Notes: generated by a model from the letters alone, not told the origin. A stretch of DNA of 42,211 nt from Acetivibrio ethanolgignens (GCF_001461035.1 NZ_LNAM01000149.1:1-42211), one strand, 5' to 3'. Numbered from the stretch's first letter, positions 1-8,980 are shown. Translations and numbers: made by a program.

Positions 1-74
1 CAGAAAACGAGGTAAAAGTCAGTAAAATTAAGTGTTTTAGCTTAATCAGCAGACACTACCTAAAAAGTGCATTC

Positions 75-102
75 TTGCCTTTTGAAGAGATTTCTTTATA
101 AT
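75..102 (+). promoter_or_regulatory. Putative sigma-A promoter of the nitroreductase gene
   Basis: TTGCCT (75-80) and TATAAT (97-102) are separated by 16 bases, close to the sigma-A consensus. The next gene on this strand starts at 197. No other regulatory structure was recognised in the first 196 bases. Confidence 0.5.
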
Positions 103-196
103 TATAGCTGAGGTTAACCTAAAGTTCAACAGTATGCAAAAGAGTTGCTTATATTTTATTTTAAAAGCTTTGGAAGCTTTGGAATGGAGGATTTCT

Positions 197-709
197 ATGT
201 CATTTTTAGAGACAGCAAAACAGAGATATTCAGTTCGCAAGTATATGGATAAGCCAGTGGAAAAGGAAAAGGTGGAACAGATTTTAGAGGCAGCCCATGT
301 GGCGCCTACGGCAGCCAACAGGCAGCCGGTGAAGCTCCTTGTGGTGCAGAGCGAGGAAGGGCTCTCTAAGGTAGGGAAAGCAGCTAATATTTATGAAGCT
401 CCTTTGGCGGTTATTGTATGTGCCGACCACAGTAAGGCATGGACCAGGCCTTTCGATGGCAAAAAGACCACCGATATTGATGCCGCGATTTTAACAGATC
501 ATATGATGCTGGAAGCGACGGAATTAGGCTTGGGAACTTGCTGGATCTGTTACTTTAAGCCGGAGGCTGTGAAGGAGGAATTTGGATTGCCGGAGCATCT
601 GGAACCGGTTAATATTCTGGCAGTTGGATATGCCGATGAAGAGCCGGTGGACAGCGACCGCCATGGAAAAATGCGGATGCCGGTGGATGAGCTGGCAGAG
701 CATCGCTAA
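197..709 (+). CDS. Nitroreductase family protein (FMN-dependent)
   Basis: This is a 170-residue protein of the nitroreductase fold, small FMN enzymes that reduce nitro compounds, quinones or flavins using NAD(P)H. The N-terminal RYSVRKY stretch is the typical FMN-phosphate contact of the family, and the motif AAHVAPTAANRQP follows at about residues 31-43. The mid-region Gly/Cys-rich stretch LGLGTCWICYF matches the family core. The start at 197 was chosen because GGAGG lies 7 bases upstream; an in-frame ATG at 134 has no ribosome binding site. The gene stands alone, with a promoter upstream and a hairpin terminator at 791-827. The physiological substrate cannot be told from the sequence. Confidence 0.88.
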   Translation: MSFLETAKQRYSVRKYMDKPVEKEKVEQILEAAHVAPTAANRQPVKLLVVQSEEGLSKVGKAANIYEAPLAVIVCADHSKAWTRPFDGKKTTDIDAAILTDHMMLEATELGLGTCWICYFKPEAVKEEFGLPEHLEPVNILAVGYADEEPVDSDRHGKMRMPVDELAEHR

Positions 710-790
710 AAATTCTGCTTTTATAAGAGGAAGAATATGGTTGGAAAGCATTAAAGATTAGAGAATACCGGAATAGGATGATGAAAGGAA

Positions 791-827
791 ATCCTCCCTT
801 TTTGTGTATGATGCAAAAGGGGAGGAT
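791..827 (+). terminator. Rho-independent terminator after the nitroreductase gene
   Basis: A 14-bp stem (791-804 with 814-827, one G-T wobble) encloses a 9-base loop and is followed by GTTTT. The T tract is short, so strength is uncertain, but the position 80 bases after the stop codon and just before a new promoter fits. Confidence 0.65.
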
Positions 828-838
828 GTTTTGCCTTC

Positions 839-867
839 TTGACGAACAGAAGTATGGACAATATAAT
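839..867 (+). promoter_or_regulatory. Sigma-A promoter of the GNAT gene
   Basis: TTGACG (839-844) and TATAAT (862-867) are separated by exactly 17 bases. This predicts a leader of about 125 bases before the acetyltransferase start. I saw no riboswitch-like structure in that leader. Confidence 0.7.
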
Positions 868-1000
868 TTTGATAATATGATTTACGGATAATAAAGATAG
901 AGATAGAATTAGGAAGAACGCATTAATATGAATTTAATAAAAAAGTGAGAAAAGCGTGCTAACAAGAGAAAAACAAAGATAAATATGGGGGATGAAGGTT

Positions 1001-1585
1001 ATGAAAAACAATGATTTTGAAATAAGAGTTGCAACAGAAGAAGATGCCAGAGAACTCTTAGAAATGTATTCCTATTATGTCACCAGCACGGCCATTACCT
1101 TTGAATACGAAGTCCCTTCTGTAGAGGAATTTGCAGGAAGAATCTGCCATGTCCTGGAAAAATATCCGTATCTTGTGGCGGCGTCAGAAGGAAAAATCGT
1201 GGGTTATGCCTATGTAAGTCCTTTTAAGGCGAGAGCCGCATATGACTGGGCAGTGGAGACCTCTATTTATGTACATAAAGATAAAAAAGCCATGGGAATC
1301 GGAAAAGGGCTTTATGAGGAACTGGAAAAGATTTTAAAAAAGCAGAATATCTTAAATCTGGAAGCCTGCATTGCTTACCCGGATACAGAGGATGAATATC
1401 TGACAAAGGACAGTGTGAAATTCCATGAAAAACTTGGATACCGTATGGTGGGGGAATTCCATCAATGCGGTTATAAATTCAACCGCTGGTATAATATGGT
1501 CTGGATGGAGAAGCACATCGGGGAGCATAAGGAAGGGCAGGAGCCGGTTAAGAGATTTGGTGAAGTCAGAAGTGAATTTTTCTAA
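1001..1585 (+). CDS. GNAT N-acetyltransferase, phosphinothricin-acetyltransferase-like
   Basis: This 194-residue protein has the Gcn5-related acetyltransferase pattern. An N-terminal IRVATEEDARELLEMY opening is followed by a central strand YAYVSPFKARAAYDWAVETSIYV and an acetyl-CoA pyrophosphate loop of the form KKAMGIGKGLYEELE. The closing HEKLGYRMVGEFHQCGYK is typical of the PAT/YncA subfamily, which acetylates small amines or amino acid analogues. The true substrate is unknown. The start at 1001 gives GGGGG about 9 bases upstream; an in-frame ATG at 992 overlaps that site and is less likely. The gene is monocistronic by spacing. Confidence 0.85.
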   Translation: MKNNDFEIRVATEEDARELLEMYSYYVTSTAITFEYEVPSVEEFAGRICHVLEKYPYLVAASEGKIVGYAYVSPFKARAAYDWAVETSIYVHKDKKAMGIGKGLYEELEKILKKQNILNLEACIAYPDTEDEYLTKDSVKFHEKLGYRMVGEFHQCGYKFNRWYNMVWMEKHIGEHKEGQEPVKRFGEVRSEFF

Positions 1586-1757
1586 TTCAACCGCCAGTTG
1601 AAACCCCTAAAAAACCACGTTATTGTATCTGGAAAGAAAGGCTGCTATAGTTAGCTCATAAGCTTATAAAATCGAATGCATTCTGGAAGGAGTTCTCAAT
1701 TTTGAGAATCCGGCAGGAAATGGAATGTTTGACACAGTACACATTTTTTTACGACAG

Positions 1758-1765
1758 CATATAAT
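1758..1765 (+). promoter_or_regulatory. Possible sigma-E-type -10 element upstream of yqfC
   Basis: CATATAAT differs by one base from the sporulation sigma-E -10 consensus CATACAAT and lies 30 bases before the yqfC start. The matching -35 is poor (candidate GTACAC at 1737-1742). A TTGACA at 1729-1734 is too far away (25 bases) to pair as sigma-A. The proposal rests partly on yqfC being a known sigma-E gene in Bacillus. Confidence 0.3.
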
Positions 1766-1794
1766 ATTAAGAGTATCCTGTTTTGGGAGGCTTT

Positions 1795-2058
1795 ATGGAA
1801 AAGATTTCCGATATGATACCATTACCAGGAGATATTCTAGCAGGAGCACCGATTCTGACTGTTGTTGGACACAGAGAGCTTTTTCTGGAGAACTATAAAA
1901 ATATTATCGAATATACTGGAGATACGATACGGATACAGACAAAAACAGGAAGAATACATATTGAAGGGAAGGCCTTGAATATTAATTATTATACAGAAGA
2001 TATTATGAAAATTACAGGGACGGTCTATCAGATAAGCTACGGAAATCCGAAACCATGA
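1795..2058 (+). CDS. yqfC: Sporulation protein YqfC (YabP/YqfC family)
   Basis: This 87-residue protein is of the YabP/YqfC family, small sporulation proteins made in the mother cell. The pattern is a short N-terminal part, the motif ILTVVGHRELFLENYK, then repeated short beta strands (IEYTGDTIRIQTKTGRI) and a C-terminal ITGTVYQISY. The ATG at 1795 is preceded by GGGAGG 4 bases upstream; an in-frame TTG at 1783 overlaps that site and is rejected. It sits 16 bases before yqfD, the same order as in Bacillus, which strongly supports the name. Its molecular role is not established. Confidence 0.85.
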   Translation: MEKISDMIPLPGDILAGAPILTVVGHRELFLENYKNIIEYTGDTIRIQTKTGRIHIEGKALNINYYTEDIMKITGTVYQISYGNPKP

Positions 2059-2074
2059 AATAAGAGGTGACAGG

Positions 2075-3307
2075 GTGTTAAAGCGATTTGTAACCTGGTG
2101 TCTTGGATATGTATGTGTTATTATTTACGGATACTTTCCAGAACGCTTTTTAAATCTGTGCAATGCCAGAAAAATAAAACTTTGGAATGTGGGCAGGACA
2201 GAGAAGGGATATATTCTGTCTATGTCGGTTAAAGACTATAAAAAGCTTCGGCCGATTGTAAGAAAAACGAAGACAAGACCCTGGATTTTAAAAAAAAGAG
2301 GGCTTCCCTTTGTACTAAAAAGGCTTCGGCCGAGAGTGGGACTCTGGGCGGGAGCTCTTTTGTTTGCAGCACTGATTTATGGATATTCCCAGTTTATCTG
2401 GTCAGTGGAGATATCGGGTCAGTACAGCCATACCAGCGTAGAGCTTAAAAAGTATCTAAAATCTCTGGAGGTATATCCAGGGACAAGAAAGGCTTTGCTT
2501 GACTGTACTGGAATTGAAGAATCCTTGCGAAAGGAATATAAGGATATCGGCTGGGTTTCAGCAGAAATCCGGGGAAGCAAAATGCTGATACGAATCCGGG
2601 AGACAAATCTTGCGAAGGAAAAAAAGAAAGAAGGAGCTCCAGCTCATCTGATTGCTCCAGCATCAGGGGAGATAGCCTCTGTTATTGTCAGAAAGGGAAC
2701 CTTGACCGTACGAAAGGGAGATAAGGTAGAAGCAGGAGATATTCTTATTAATGGTGTCGTTGACATTGTGGGAGACAATGAGCTTCTTTTGCGAAAGGAA
2801 GCGGTAGAGGCAGACGGTGATATTTATTTAAACACCTGGATTTCTTATCATCAGGAATATCCTTTGAAGTATAAAAGGAAGGAATATACGGGAAAAATAA
2901 AGAAAAAATATACTATCCGGTGCCTGGGCTATGAAATTTCTTTCGATAATCCATTAAAATCTTTGGAAAATTGGACACAGTATGATATAATAGGTAAAAG
3001 GAGCATTTTGTATTCGCCGGTAGAGCTTGTGACAACGGAGTATCGGGAGTATAGAAAAAAAGATGCCGTCTATTCTGAAAAAGAGATTACGCAGATGGCA
3101 AAGGACTGGTTTACTGTTTATCTTAAAGAGCTTGAAGAGAAAAAAATAAAGGTTTTAGATAACCAGGTAAAGCTTACAGTGACGGCGGATAAATGTATTG
3201 CTGCTGGCTCCTTATATGTATCAGAGCCGGTACAGACCTATCGGAAAATTACAGACAATGAGTGGAGGAATATAGAAACCGATGAGTATAGTAGAAACAA
3301 TAATTGA
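2075..3307 (+). CDS. yqfD: Sporulation protein YqfD
   Basis: This 410-residue protein matches the YqfD family, a sporulation membrane protein. The N-terminal part is basic, a single membrane segment lies around residues 89-110 (LWAGALLFAALIYGYSQFIW), and an extracytoplasmic beta-rich region with POTRA-like features follows (SVEISGQYSHTSVELKKYL). The start is GTG at 2075, with AGAGGTGA ending 4 bases upstream. The end overlaps the phoH start by 26 bases, which implies translational coupling. The neighbours yqfC and phoH are the conserved family context. Confidence 0.88.
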   Translation: MLKRFVTWCLGYVCVIIYGYFPERFLNLCNARKIKLWNVGRTEKGYILSMSVKDYKKLRPIVRKTKTRPWILKKRGLPFVLKRLRPRVGLWAGALLFAALIYGYSQFIWSVEISGQYSHTSVELKKYLKSLEVYPGTRKALLDCTGIEESLRKEYKDIGWVSAEIRGSKMLIRIRETNLAKEKKKEGAPAHLIAPASGEIASVIVRKGTLTVRKGDKVEAGDILINGVVDIVGDNELLLRKEAVEADGDIYLNTWISYHQEYPLKYKRKEYTGKIKKKYTIRCLGYEISFDNPLKSLENWTQYDIIGKRSILYSPVELVTTEYREYRKKDAVYSEKEITQMAKDWFTVYLKELEEKKIKVLDNQVKLTVTADKCIAAGSLYVSEPVQTYRKITDNEWRNIETDEYSRNNN

Positions 3308-4301
3308 TATACCAGCAGAGCATGAAAGAAATGTGTTTGGTGACATTGATGCTTATTTAAAGCTGATAGAAAGGACTTTAAATGTAACTCTTGTTTCAAG
3401 GGATGGACAGCTTAAGGTTCTAGGGGACGGTATTCGTGTTGCTAAGGCAAAAAGCGTATTTGAGACACTTTTAGAGCTTTCTAAACGGGGAACCCAGATA
3501 CAGGAGCAGAATGTAAGCTATGCACTCTCTCTGTGTTTTGAGGACAAGGAAAATTCCCTTCTTTCAATAGATGAGGATTTAATCTGCCATACGATTCAGG
3601 GCAAGCCAATCAAGCCAAAGACTCTGGGACAGAAAAAATATGTTGATTTAATCCGGGAAAAGATGATTGTATTTGGAATCGGACCAGCTGGTACCGGAAA
3701 GACTTATCTGGCTATGGCTATGGGCATTAAGGCCTTTAAGAATGACGAGGTCAGCCGGATTATTCTGACTCGTCCAGCCATTGAAGCAGGAGAAAAGCTG
3801 GGCTTTCTGCCGGGAGACTTGCAAAGTAAGGTAGACCCTTATTTGCGGCCCTTATATGATGCCCTGTATCAGATTATGGGACCGGATAGTTATGCCAAAA
3901 ATGCAGAAAAGGGGCTAATCGAGGTGGCTCCATTGGCTTATATGCGAGGACGTACTCTAGACAATGCCTTTATTATTCTGGATGAGGCACAGAATACCAC
4001 ACCAGCCCAGATGAAGATGTTTTTGACCCGTATTGGCTTTGGCTCCAAGGTTATCATCACTGGTGACCTGACCCAGAAGGATTTACCAGGGAATACAGGC
4101 TCCGGTCTTGAAGAGGCAATTAAGGTTTTAAATAAAATAGAGGATATTGGCTTTGCATATCTGACCAGCCAGGATGTGGTGCGGCATCCTCTGGTACAGA
4201 AAATCGTCAAGGCCTATGATGCTTACGAGTCTAAGGAGCTTAAGAAAAAAGAGAGAAGAGCCGTTGAAAATAAAAGGAAATATAAGAGGACAGAGAGATG
4301 A
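3282..4301 (+). CDS. phoH: PhoH family ATPase
   Basis: This 339-residue cytoplasmic P-loop protein has Walker A GPAGTGKT at residues 134-141 and Walker B FIILDEAQNT. TRPAIEAGEKLGFLPGDLQ between them is characteristic of PhoH/YbeZ. Family members are NTPases linked to RNA metabolism and are commonly found next to ybeY, as here. The C-terminal tail is strongly basic (KKKERRAVENKRKYKR), which could bind RNA. The gene starts inside the end of yqfD and its stop overlaps the next start (ATGA), so it lies in a tightly coupled operon. Confidence 0.93.
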   Translation: MSIVETIIDIPAEHERNVFGDIDAYLKLIERTLNVTLVSRDGQLKVLGDGIRVAKAKSVFETLLELSKRGTQIQEQNVSYALSLCFEDKENSLLSIDEDLICHTIQGKPIKPKTLGQKKYVDLIREKMIVFGIGPAGTGKTYLAMAMGIKAFKNDEVSRIILTRPAIEAGEKLGFLPGDLQSKVDPYLRPLYDALYQIMGPDSYAKNAEKGLIEVAPLAYMRGRTLDNAFIILDEAQNTTPAQMKMFLTRIGFGSKVIITGDLTQKDLPGNTGSGLEEAIKVLNKIEDIGFAYLTSQDVVRHPLVQKIVKAYDAYESKELKKKERRAVENKRKYKRTER

Positions 4302-5515
4302 GGCTTAAAAAAGAACTATTCAGCATTTTTCTGATTTTAGCAACCCTTTTGGGAATGGCTGGCTTTGCTTTGACGAAGGATACGGTATGGACAGAGCTTA
4401 TTAAGCCGTATGGTATGACGATGGCTTTGCTTTTTGTATTTACCAGCTTTTTGCGAAATGATAAGCTTTCAGATATTTGGAACAGAAACCAGATGCTTCT
4501 CGGGTGTATCTGTTATCTGTTTTCTGTATTACTAATCAGTCTTTTGCCGGAAGCCTATCTTTTTAACTGGTGGATTGCCGGACCGGTAGTTGCGGCATTG
4601 TATATTCATTTATATTTTGGACTTGCAATGCAGGGCATTTTGACGCTTCTTTTGTGCGGGCTGTATGGCTACAGCATTGAAAATTTAATATTTTATGGAA
4701 TCATTGGAACGATTCTTTGTGTACTGACAAGATATATGACAACTCTGATAAGTTTTTTCTATGTCCTGATTATAGCACTTTCGTCGAATCTGACTTTAAT
4801 TTTTATTATGAATAATCTGGCATGGAAGCAGTCGACCAGTAAAAGTGCAATATATTCACTGTTTTCTACTTTGGTTGTAGTAGCTGCTGCTTATTTACTG
4901 CATCATGGTGTGAAGGAAGAACCGGTACAGCTGGGAGAAAGGGTGGAGAAGGCAGAGACAGTACTGGCAGAAGAGACTTCACAGGAGGAGAGAATTTTAG
5001 AGATACTTTCTGAGAGTTTTCCGCTTCGTAAGAGGCTTTTGGAGTATTCCGAGAGCTTATATGCCCATTCCTTACATATCAGCAGCTTGGCACAGGAGGC
5101 AGCCCTTTGCATTGGCTGCCGTGATAAGGTGGTACAGGCTGGCGGCCTTTATCATGAGATTGGAAGAATTGCTGGAAGAGACTATATTGAAGAGGGGGTA
5201 AAGCTAGGAGTAGAGTTTGACCTTCCTCAGCCGGTAATTGATATTATCCGCCAGCACAATTCCAAATATGAAAAGCCACAGAGTGTAGAAGCCGCAGTGG
5301 TTATGATTACAGACAGTATTGTTTCTACCATTGAGTATATGGAAAAGGAACAAAAAGGGAAAAATGTGCAGGTATCTGCAGCGAAGATAATTGAACAGAT
5401 TTTTGATATTCGGTTTAAAAAGGGCACCTTGGATGAGTCTGGCATGGATATCCGCAATTATAAAAAGCTCAAGGAATTTTTTCAAAATGAGTATAGTAAG
5501 GGAGCAAAAGCATGA
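4298..5515 (+). CDS. Shortened 7TM-HD protein, PgpH/YqfF-like, with degenerate HD site
   Basis: This 405-residue protein has about seven hydrophobic segments in residues 5-205, then a cytosolic HDIG-type domain at about 255-370. It occupies the pgpH (yqfF) position between phoH and ybeY. PgpH is a c-di-AMP phosphodiesterase of roughly 700 residues with a large extracellular domain; that domain is missing here. The first ligand H257 is kept. The HD pair is H286-E287, the following His position reads Y296, the usual HH pair is H320-N321, and D339 is kept. By alignment to the family in memory, three metal ligands are changed, so hydrolysis of c-di-AMP is doubtful. It starts by ATGA overlap with phoH and its stop overlaps ybeY. 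Confidence 0.78.
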   Translation: MRLKKELFSIFLILATLLGMAGFALTKDTVWTELIKPYGMTMALLFVFTSFLRNDKLSDIWNRNQMLLGCICYLFSVLLISLLPEAYLFNWWIAGPVVAALYIHLYFGLAMQGILTLLLCGLYGYSIENLIFYGIIGTILCVLTRYMTTLISFFYVLIIALSSNLTLIFIMNNLAWKQSTSKSAIYSLFSTLVVVAAAYLLHHGVKEEPVQLGERVEKAETVLAEETSQEERILEILSESFPLRKRLLEYSESLYAHSLHISSLAQEAALCIGCRDKVVQAGGLYHEIGRIAGRDYIEEGVKLGVEFDLPQPVIDIIRQHNSKYEKPQSVEAAVVMITDSIVSTIEYMEKEQKGKNVQVSAAKIIEQIFDIRFKKGTLDESGMDIRNYKKLKEFFQNEYSKGAKA

Positions 5516-6009
5516 CAATACAAATTGAATGTGAATGTAAGGAAACACCGGAGTTTGATTATGAGGAACTGCTTTGCAGAGTTATTGAGGCGAGTCTGGA
5601 TGAAGAGGGCTGTCCTTATGAGGCTGAGGTTAATGTGGTTCTGACAGATAACGAGGAGATTCACAGAGTTAATAAGGAATTCCGGAATATTGACCAGCCA
5701 ACTGATGTGTTATCCTTTCCGATGCTTGAGTATGAGGTTCCAGGCAACTTTGATTTTTTAGAGGAACGTGATGACTGCTTTCATCCGGAGAGCGGAGAGC
5801 TTTTGCTGGGGGATATCATAATTTCAGTGGAGCGGGCTTTGGAACAGGCGGTAGAATATGGACATTCTCTGGAAAGAGAGATGGCATTTCTGACAGTCCA
5901 CAGTGTTCTTCATCTATGTGGCTACGACCATATGGAGGAGGAGGAACGGCTAATCATGGAGGAAAAACAACGGCTGATTTTAGATAAGCTGAGAATCACT
6001 CGTGATTAA
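5512..6009 (+). CDS. ybeY: Endoribonuclease YbeY (rRNA maturation factor)
   Basis: This 165-residue protein is a zinc-dependent single-strand endoribonuclease that acts in 16S rRNA 3' maturation and ribosome quality control. The diagnostic metal-binding motif HSVLHLCGYDH is present, with ligands H130, H134 and H140. The family motif FRNIDQPTDVLSFP lies upstream. Length is normal. The ATG overlaps the upstream stop by four bases. The genes that often follow in Firmicutes (dgkA, cdd, era) are not next here; the locus continues with a lipoprotein instead. Confidence 0.95.
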   Translation: MTIQIECECKETPEFDYEELLCRVIEASLDEEGCPYEAEVNVVLTDNEEIHRVNKEFRNIDQPTDVLSFPMLEYEVPGNFDFLEERDDCFHPESGELLLGDIIISVERALEQAVEYGHSLEREMAFLTVHSVLHLCGYDHMEEEERLIMEEKQRLILDKLRITRD

Positions 6010-6034
6010 AAATGTAGAACAAGGAGAAGGATGT

Positions 6035-7117
6035 ATGAAAAAATTTAGTGTGAGATTTTTGGGAACTATCCTTTTAGTAGCGGCATTGACCGGCTGTCAG
6101 AAAAAGGAAGAAAGCAATACGACAGCGGAGGTAGCACCGGTAGCGACAGGGCAGGAAGAGCTTCCTGCAGAGACACCGAAGCCGGAGGAAAACCATGAGG
6201 GAGAGGCTCAGAGCCTTCTGACCGGATTGTGGATTCCTAAAGAGGAGGCTTCCTTACGTCCCTATGCAGTTATGTTCAATAATATTGAATATGCAAGCCC
6301 GCAGAGTGGCACCTCTGAAGCGTCTATCCTTTATGAAGCTTTGGCAGAGGGCGGTATTACCCGTCTGATGGGAATTATTGAAAAGCCTTCCTCGGAGCGG
6401 ATTGGATCTGTCCGCAGTGCCAGACATTATTTTGTCAGCGTAGCTGAGGAATATGATGCGATTTTCGTTCATTATGGACAGACAAAATATGCTTTGAGTA
6501 AAATTTCCGAACTGAAGGTAAATAATTTAAGCGGTCTGGAAGCTATTGGGACAACAGTGTTTTACAGGGACAAGAGTATTAAGGCTCCTCACAATGCCTT
6601 TGCAAGTGCAAAGGGAATTTTTGAGGGAACGAAGAAAAAGGATTACCGTACGGAATATAGAGAGGATTTGTGTAAGCATTTTAATTTTTATGAGAAGGAT
6701 ACACAGCTAGAAGGAGAAAATGCTAATCATATAAAGCTTGGTTTTTCCAGCTCTGCGAATCCATTTTTTGACTATAATAAGGAAGAAGGCTTATACTATA
6801 GAGGGCAGTTTGGTAAGGAACATATAGATGCTAATACGGGTGAACCGCTTGCCTTTAAAAATATTATTGTCCAGCTGGTAGAAGAAAAAAATATTGATTC
6901 CAATGGTTATCAGACAATTAATTTTGAAAATGCCACCGGAAAGGGTTATTATATTACGAATGGCAAGGTACAGGAGATTACCTGGGAAAAGAATGAGTCC
7001 GGTAAGGCAATGAGGTATCTGGATACCGATGGAAGGCTGTTAAGCATCAATCCGGGTAAAACCTATGTGGCCCTGTATCCTACCTATCGGATGGAAAATT
7101 TAAGTATTAGTGAATAG
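6035..7117 (+). CDS. DUF3048 (YerB-like) lipoprotein
   Basis: This 360-residue exported protein has a lipoprotein signal peptide with lipobox LTGC near residue 20, followed by a low-complexity Glu/Pro/Thr linker to about residue 60. The body fits the DUF3048/YerB family: PYAVMFNNIEYASPQSG, then LMGIIEKPSSERIGSVRSAR and DAIFVHYGQTKYAL. A second domain with NIIVQLVEEKN and GKGYYITNGKVQEITW follows. The function is not established; surface location is inferred from the lipobox. The ATG at 6035 follows AAGGAGAAGG by 4-5 bases; the in-frame GTG at 6002 would destroy the signal peptide. Confidence 0.85.
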   Translation: MKKFSVRFLGTILLVAALTGCQKKEESNTTAEVAPVATGQEELPAETPKPEENHEGEAQSLLTGLWIPKEEASLRPYAVMFNNIEYASPQSGTSEASILYEALAEGGITRLMGIIEKPSSERIGSVRSARHYFVSVAEEYDAIFVHYGQTKYALSKISELKVNNLSGLEAIGTTVFYRDKSIKAPHNAFASAKGIFEGTKKKDYRTEYREDLCKHFNFYEKDTQLEGENANHIKLGFSSSANPFFDYNKEEGLYYRGQFGKEHIDANTGEPLAFKNIIVQLVEEKNIDSNGYQTINFENATGKGYYITNGKVQEITWEKNESGKAMRYLDTDGRLLSINPGKTYVALYPTYRMENLSISE

Positions 7118-7180
7118 GAATAGATAAGAAAAAACTGGAAATAATAGAGACTATCCAGCTTACAGAAATGAGGTTATAGC

Positions 7181-7783
7181 ATGAAACGGATAGTATTCTA
7201 TGTTTTTAGTTTTTTTCTTGCTGTAGGAGTACTGACAGGTGCTTATTACTATAGCTATCAAAAGGCAGCAAAGCATGCCAGGGAGAATACAAATATTATA
7301 GAGGCTGAGCAAATAAAGGAGGCCGACACTAGAAAGCAGGATATTGTCTGGCCGGATACGGAATGTGTTCTGGAAATCTATGACAAGGGAACTGGTCAGC
7401 AGGTGAAGGGAAAGCTCTTTGATAGAGAGGATATTCTTGGAAAAAACAGGGAAGAGCTGATAGAGTATCTTTCGGCATATATGGAAGAGCTACCGTTAGA
7501 GGAGTTTCAGAAGGGACTTTTATCCTATGAGCTTTTGTCCTTTTCAGCAGACAGGATAGTGCTTCGGAAAACCTATGACAGCGGACAGGTCGGCTATGAG
7601 TATTATATTGCAGTCTTTGACAATGAGGTTGTAGTGTATTATAGTGATAAAAAGACAGTATATGAATATACTGGGATTTCTGTAACGAATCTTCCGGAAA
7701 TAGAGCTTAGAAAGCTGAATTATGGTATTTACGTTAAAAATCAGGAGGAGCTTTATGGAATTCTGGAGAACTATTCGAGCTAA
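7181..7783 (+). CDS. BofC-like C-terminal domain protein, membrane anchored
   Basis: This 200-residue protein has an N-terminal membrane anchor (VFYVFSFFLAVGVLTGAYYY) and an extracytoplasmic region. The C-terminal half, with YEYYIAVFDNEVVVYYSDK, TGISVTNLPEIE and a closing GIYVKNQEELYGILENY, resembles the BofC C-terminal domain. In Bacillus BofC is a forespore protein that holds back pro-sigma-K processing. The resemblance is from recollection of the pattern, so the role is an inference, but another sporulation pair (yqfC/yqfD) lies in the same run. GAGG upstream of 7181 serves as ribosome binding site. The next gene starts 12 bases after the stop. Confidence 0.6.
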   Translation: MKRIVFYVFSFFLAVGVLTGAYYYSYQKAAKHARENTNIIEAEQIKEADTRKQDIVWPDTECVLEIYDKGTGQQVKGKLFDREDILGKNREELIEYLSAYMEELPLEEFQKGLLSYELLSFSADRIVLRKTYDSGQVGYEYYIAVFDNEVVVYYSDKKTVYEYTGISVTNLPEIELRKLNYGIYVKNQEELYGILENYSS

Positions 7784-7795
7784 GGAGGAGTTTTC

Positions 7796-8980
7796 ATGGC
7801 AGCCACGAGGGATGTAATCGTAGTCGGCGGTGGTGCTTCCGGTATGATGGCAGCTATCTGGGCGGCAAGACAGGGCTGCCAGGTAACCGTACTGGAAAAA
7901 GAAGAAAAACCAGGACGAAAGCTTTTGGCAACCGGCAATGGAAAATGTAATTTTACAAATGAATATCAGAGTATGGATTGCTACTATAGCCAGGACAAAG
8001 AAACGGCTGCCAGCATTTTAAAACAGTTTGATAAAGAAAAAACCGTGAATTTTTTCCGGGAGCTGGGGATATTCCCGACAGTGAAAAATGGGTACTATTA
8101 TCCCCATTCCGGACAGGCTGAGTCTGTAGTACGGCTTTTTTTGCAGGAGCTTTCACGGCTTAAAGTAAAAGTAAAATGTGGCGAGCAGGTAAAAGCTATT
8201 TCTGGCTCCATAGAGAGTGGGTTTTGTGTTAAAACAGCTACATATGCCTATGAAGGAAAACGGGTTATCCTAGCGGCAGGAGGCAGGGCTTCGTCCATTC
8301 TGGGAAGTGATGGAAGTGGATACAGACTGGCCAGGGAGCTCGGACATAGTGTCACTAAATTGTATCCGGGACTTACGGGGCTTTTATCAAAGGAGCTGTT
8401 TTTCCCTAAAATCTCGGGGGTAAGAGCTCAGGCAGAGCTTATTCTCTTGATAGAGGGCGAAGCTGTGAAAAAAGAGACAGGTGAGGTTCAGCTGACATCC
8501 TACGGGCTATCTGGTATCCCGGTATTTCAGCTGTGCCGTACTGCCTGTGAGGCTCTAGAGCAAGGGAAGAGAACGGAGCTTCTGGCAGATTTCCTTCCTG
8601 AGCTTACAGAGGAAGAATTTTTAGAATATATCGAAGAATTAGGAAAAAGGAACCCAGGTCTTGAAAAAAAAGAGCTGTATGCAGGAATTTTTGATAGAAA
8701 GCTGGCACAGGTACTGGCAGATAAGGGCATCTATGGTGGAAAGGTTCTTTATGTACCAATTCATGGGAGCCGTGGTTTTGAGCAGGCCCAGGTAACAGCA
8801 GGCGGTGTTTCTCTTACAGAGGTCAGTGAAGCTACGATGGAGTCTAAAAGGGCATCGGGTGTCTATCTTACCGGAGAGCTTTTGGATGTAGATGGTATCT
8901 GTGGTGGCTACAATCTGCAGTGGGCCTGGTCTACCGGGTATCTGGCAGGCCTTTGGGCAGGGAAAAGCATAGACAGATAG
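7796..8980 (+). CDS. NAD(P)/FAD-dependent oxidoreductase, HI0933/BaiN family
   Basis: This 394-residue flavoprotein has an N-terminal dinucleotide-binding motif VVGGGASGMMAAIWAA and the family signature GRKLLATGNGKCNFTN at about residues 41-56. The C-terminal FAD contact is GVYLTGELLDVDGICGGYNL. This is the HI0933-like (YhiN/BaiN) family, often annotated as aminoacetone oxidase-like or bile acid reductase BaiN; the substrate is not predictable. GGAGG stands 7-8 bases before the ATG. It forms a tight group with the BofC-like gene before it and a second FAD protein 22 bases after it. Confidence 0.88.
   Translation: MAATRDVIVVGGGASGMMAAIWAARQGCQVTVLEKEEKPGRKLLATGNGKCNFTNEYQSMDCYYSQDKETAASILKQFDKEKTVNFFRELGIFPTVKNGYYYPHSGQAESVVRLFLQELSRLKVKVKCGEQVKAISGSIESGFCVKTATYAYEGKRVILAAGGRASSILGSDGSGYRLARELGHSVTKLYPGLTGLLSKELFFPKISGVRAQAELILLIEGEAVKKETGEVQLTSYGLSGIPVFQLCRTACEALEQGKRTELLADFLPELTEEEFLEYIEELGKRNPGLEKKELYAGIFDRKLAQVLADKGIYGGKVLYVPIHGSRGFEQAQVTAGGVSLTEVSEATMESKRASGVYLTGELLDVDGICGGYNLQWAWSTGYLAGLWAGKSIDR

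Noticed and set aside
1680-1720. Short palindrome TTCTCAATTTTGAGAA upstream of yqfC as a terminator or operator
   Set aside because: The loop would be only two to four bases and there is no T run; too little to support a call.
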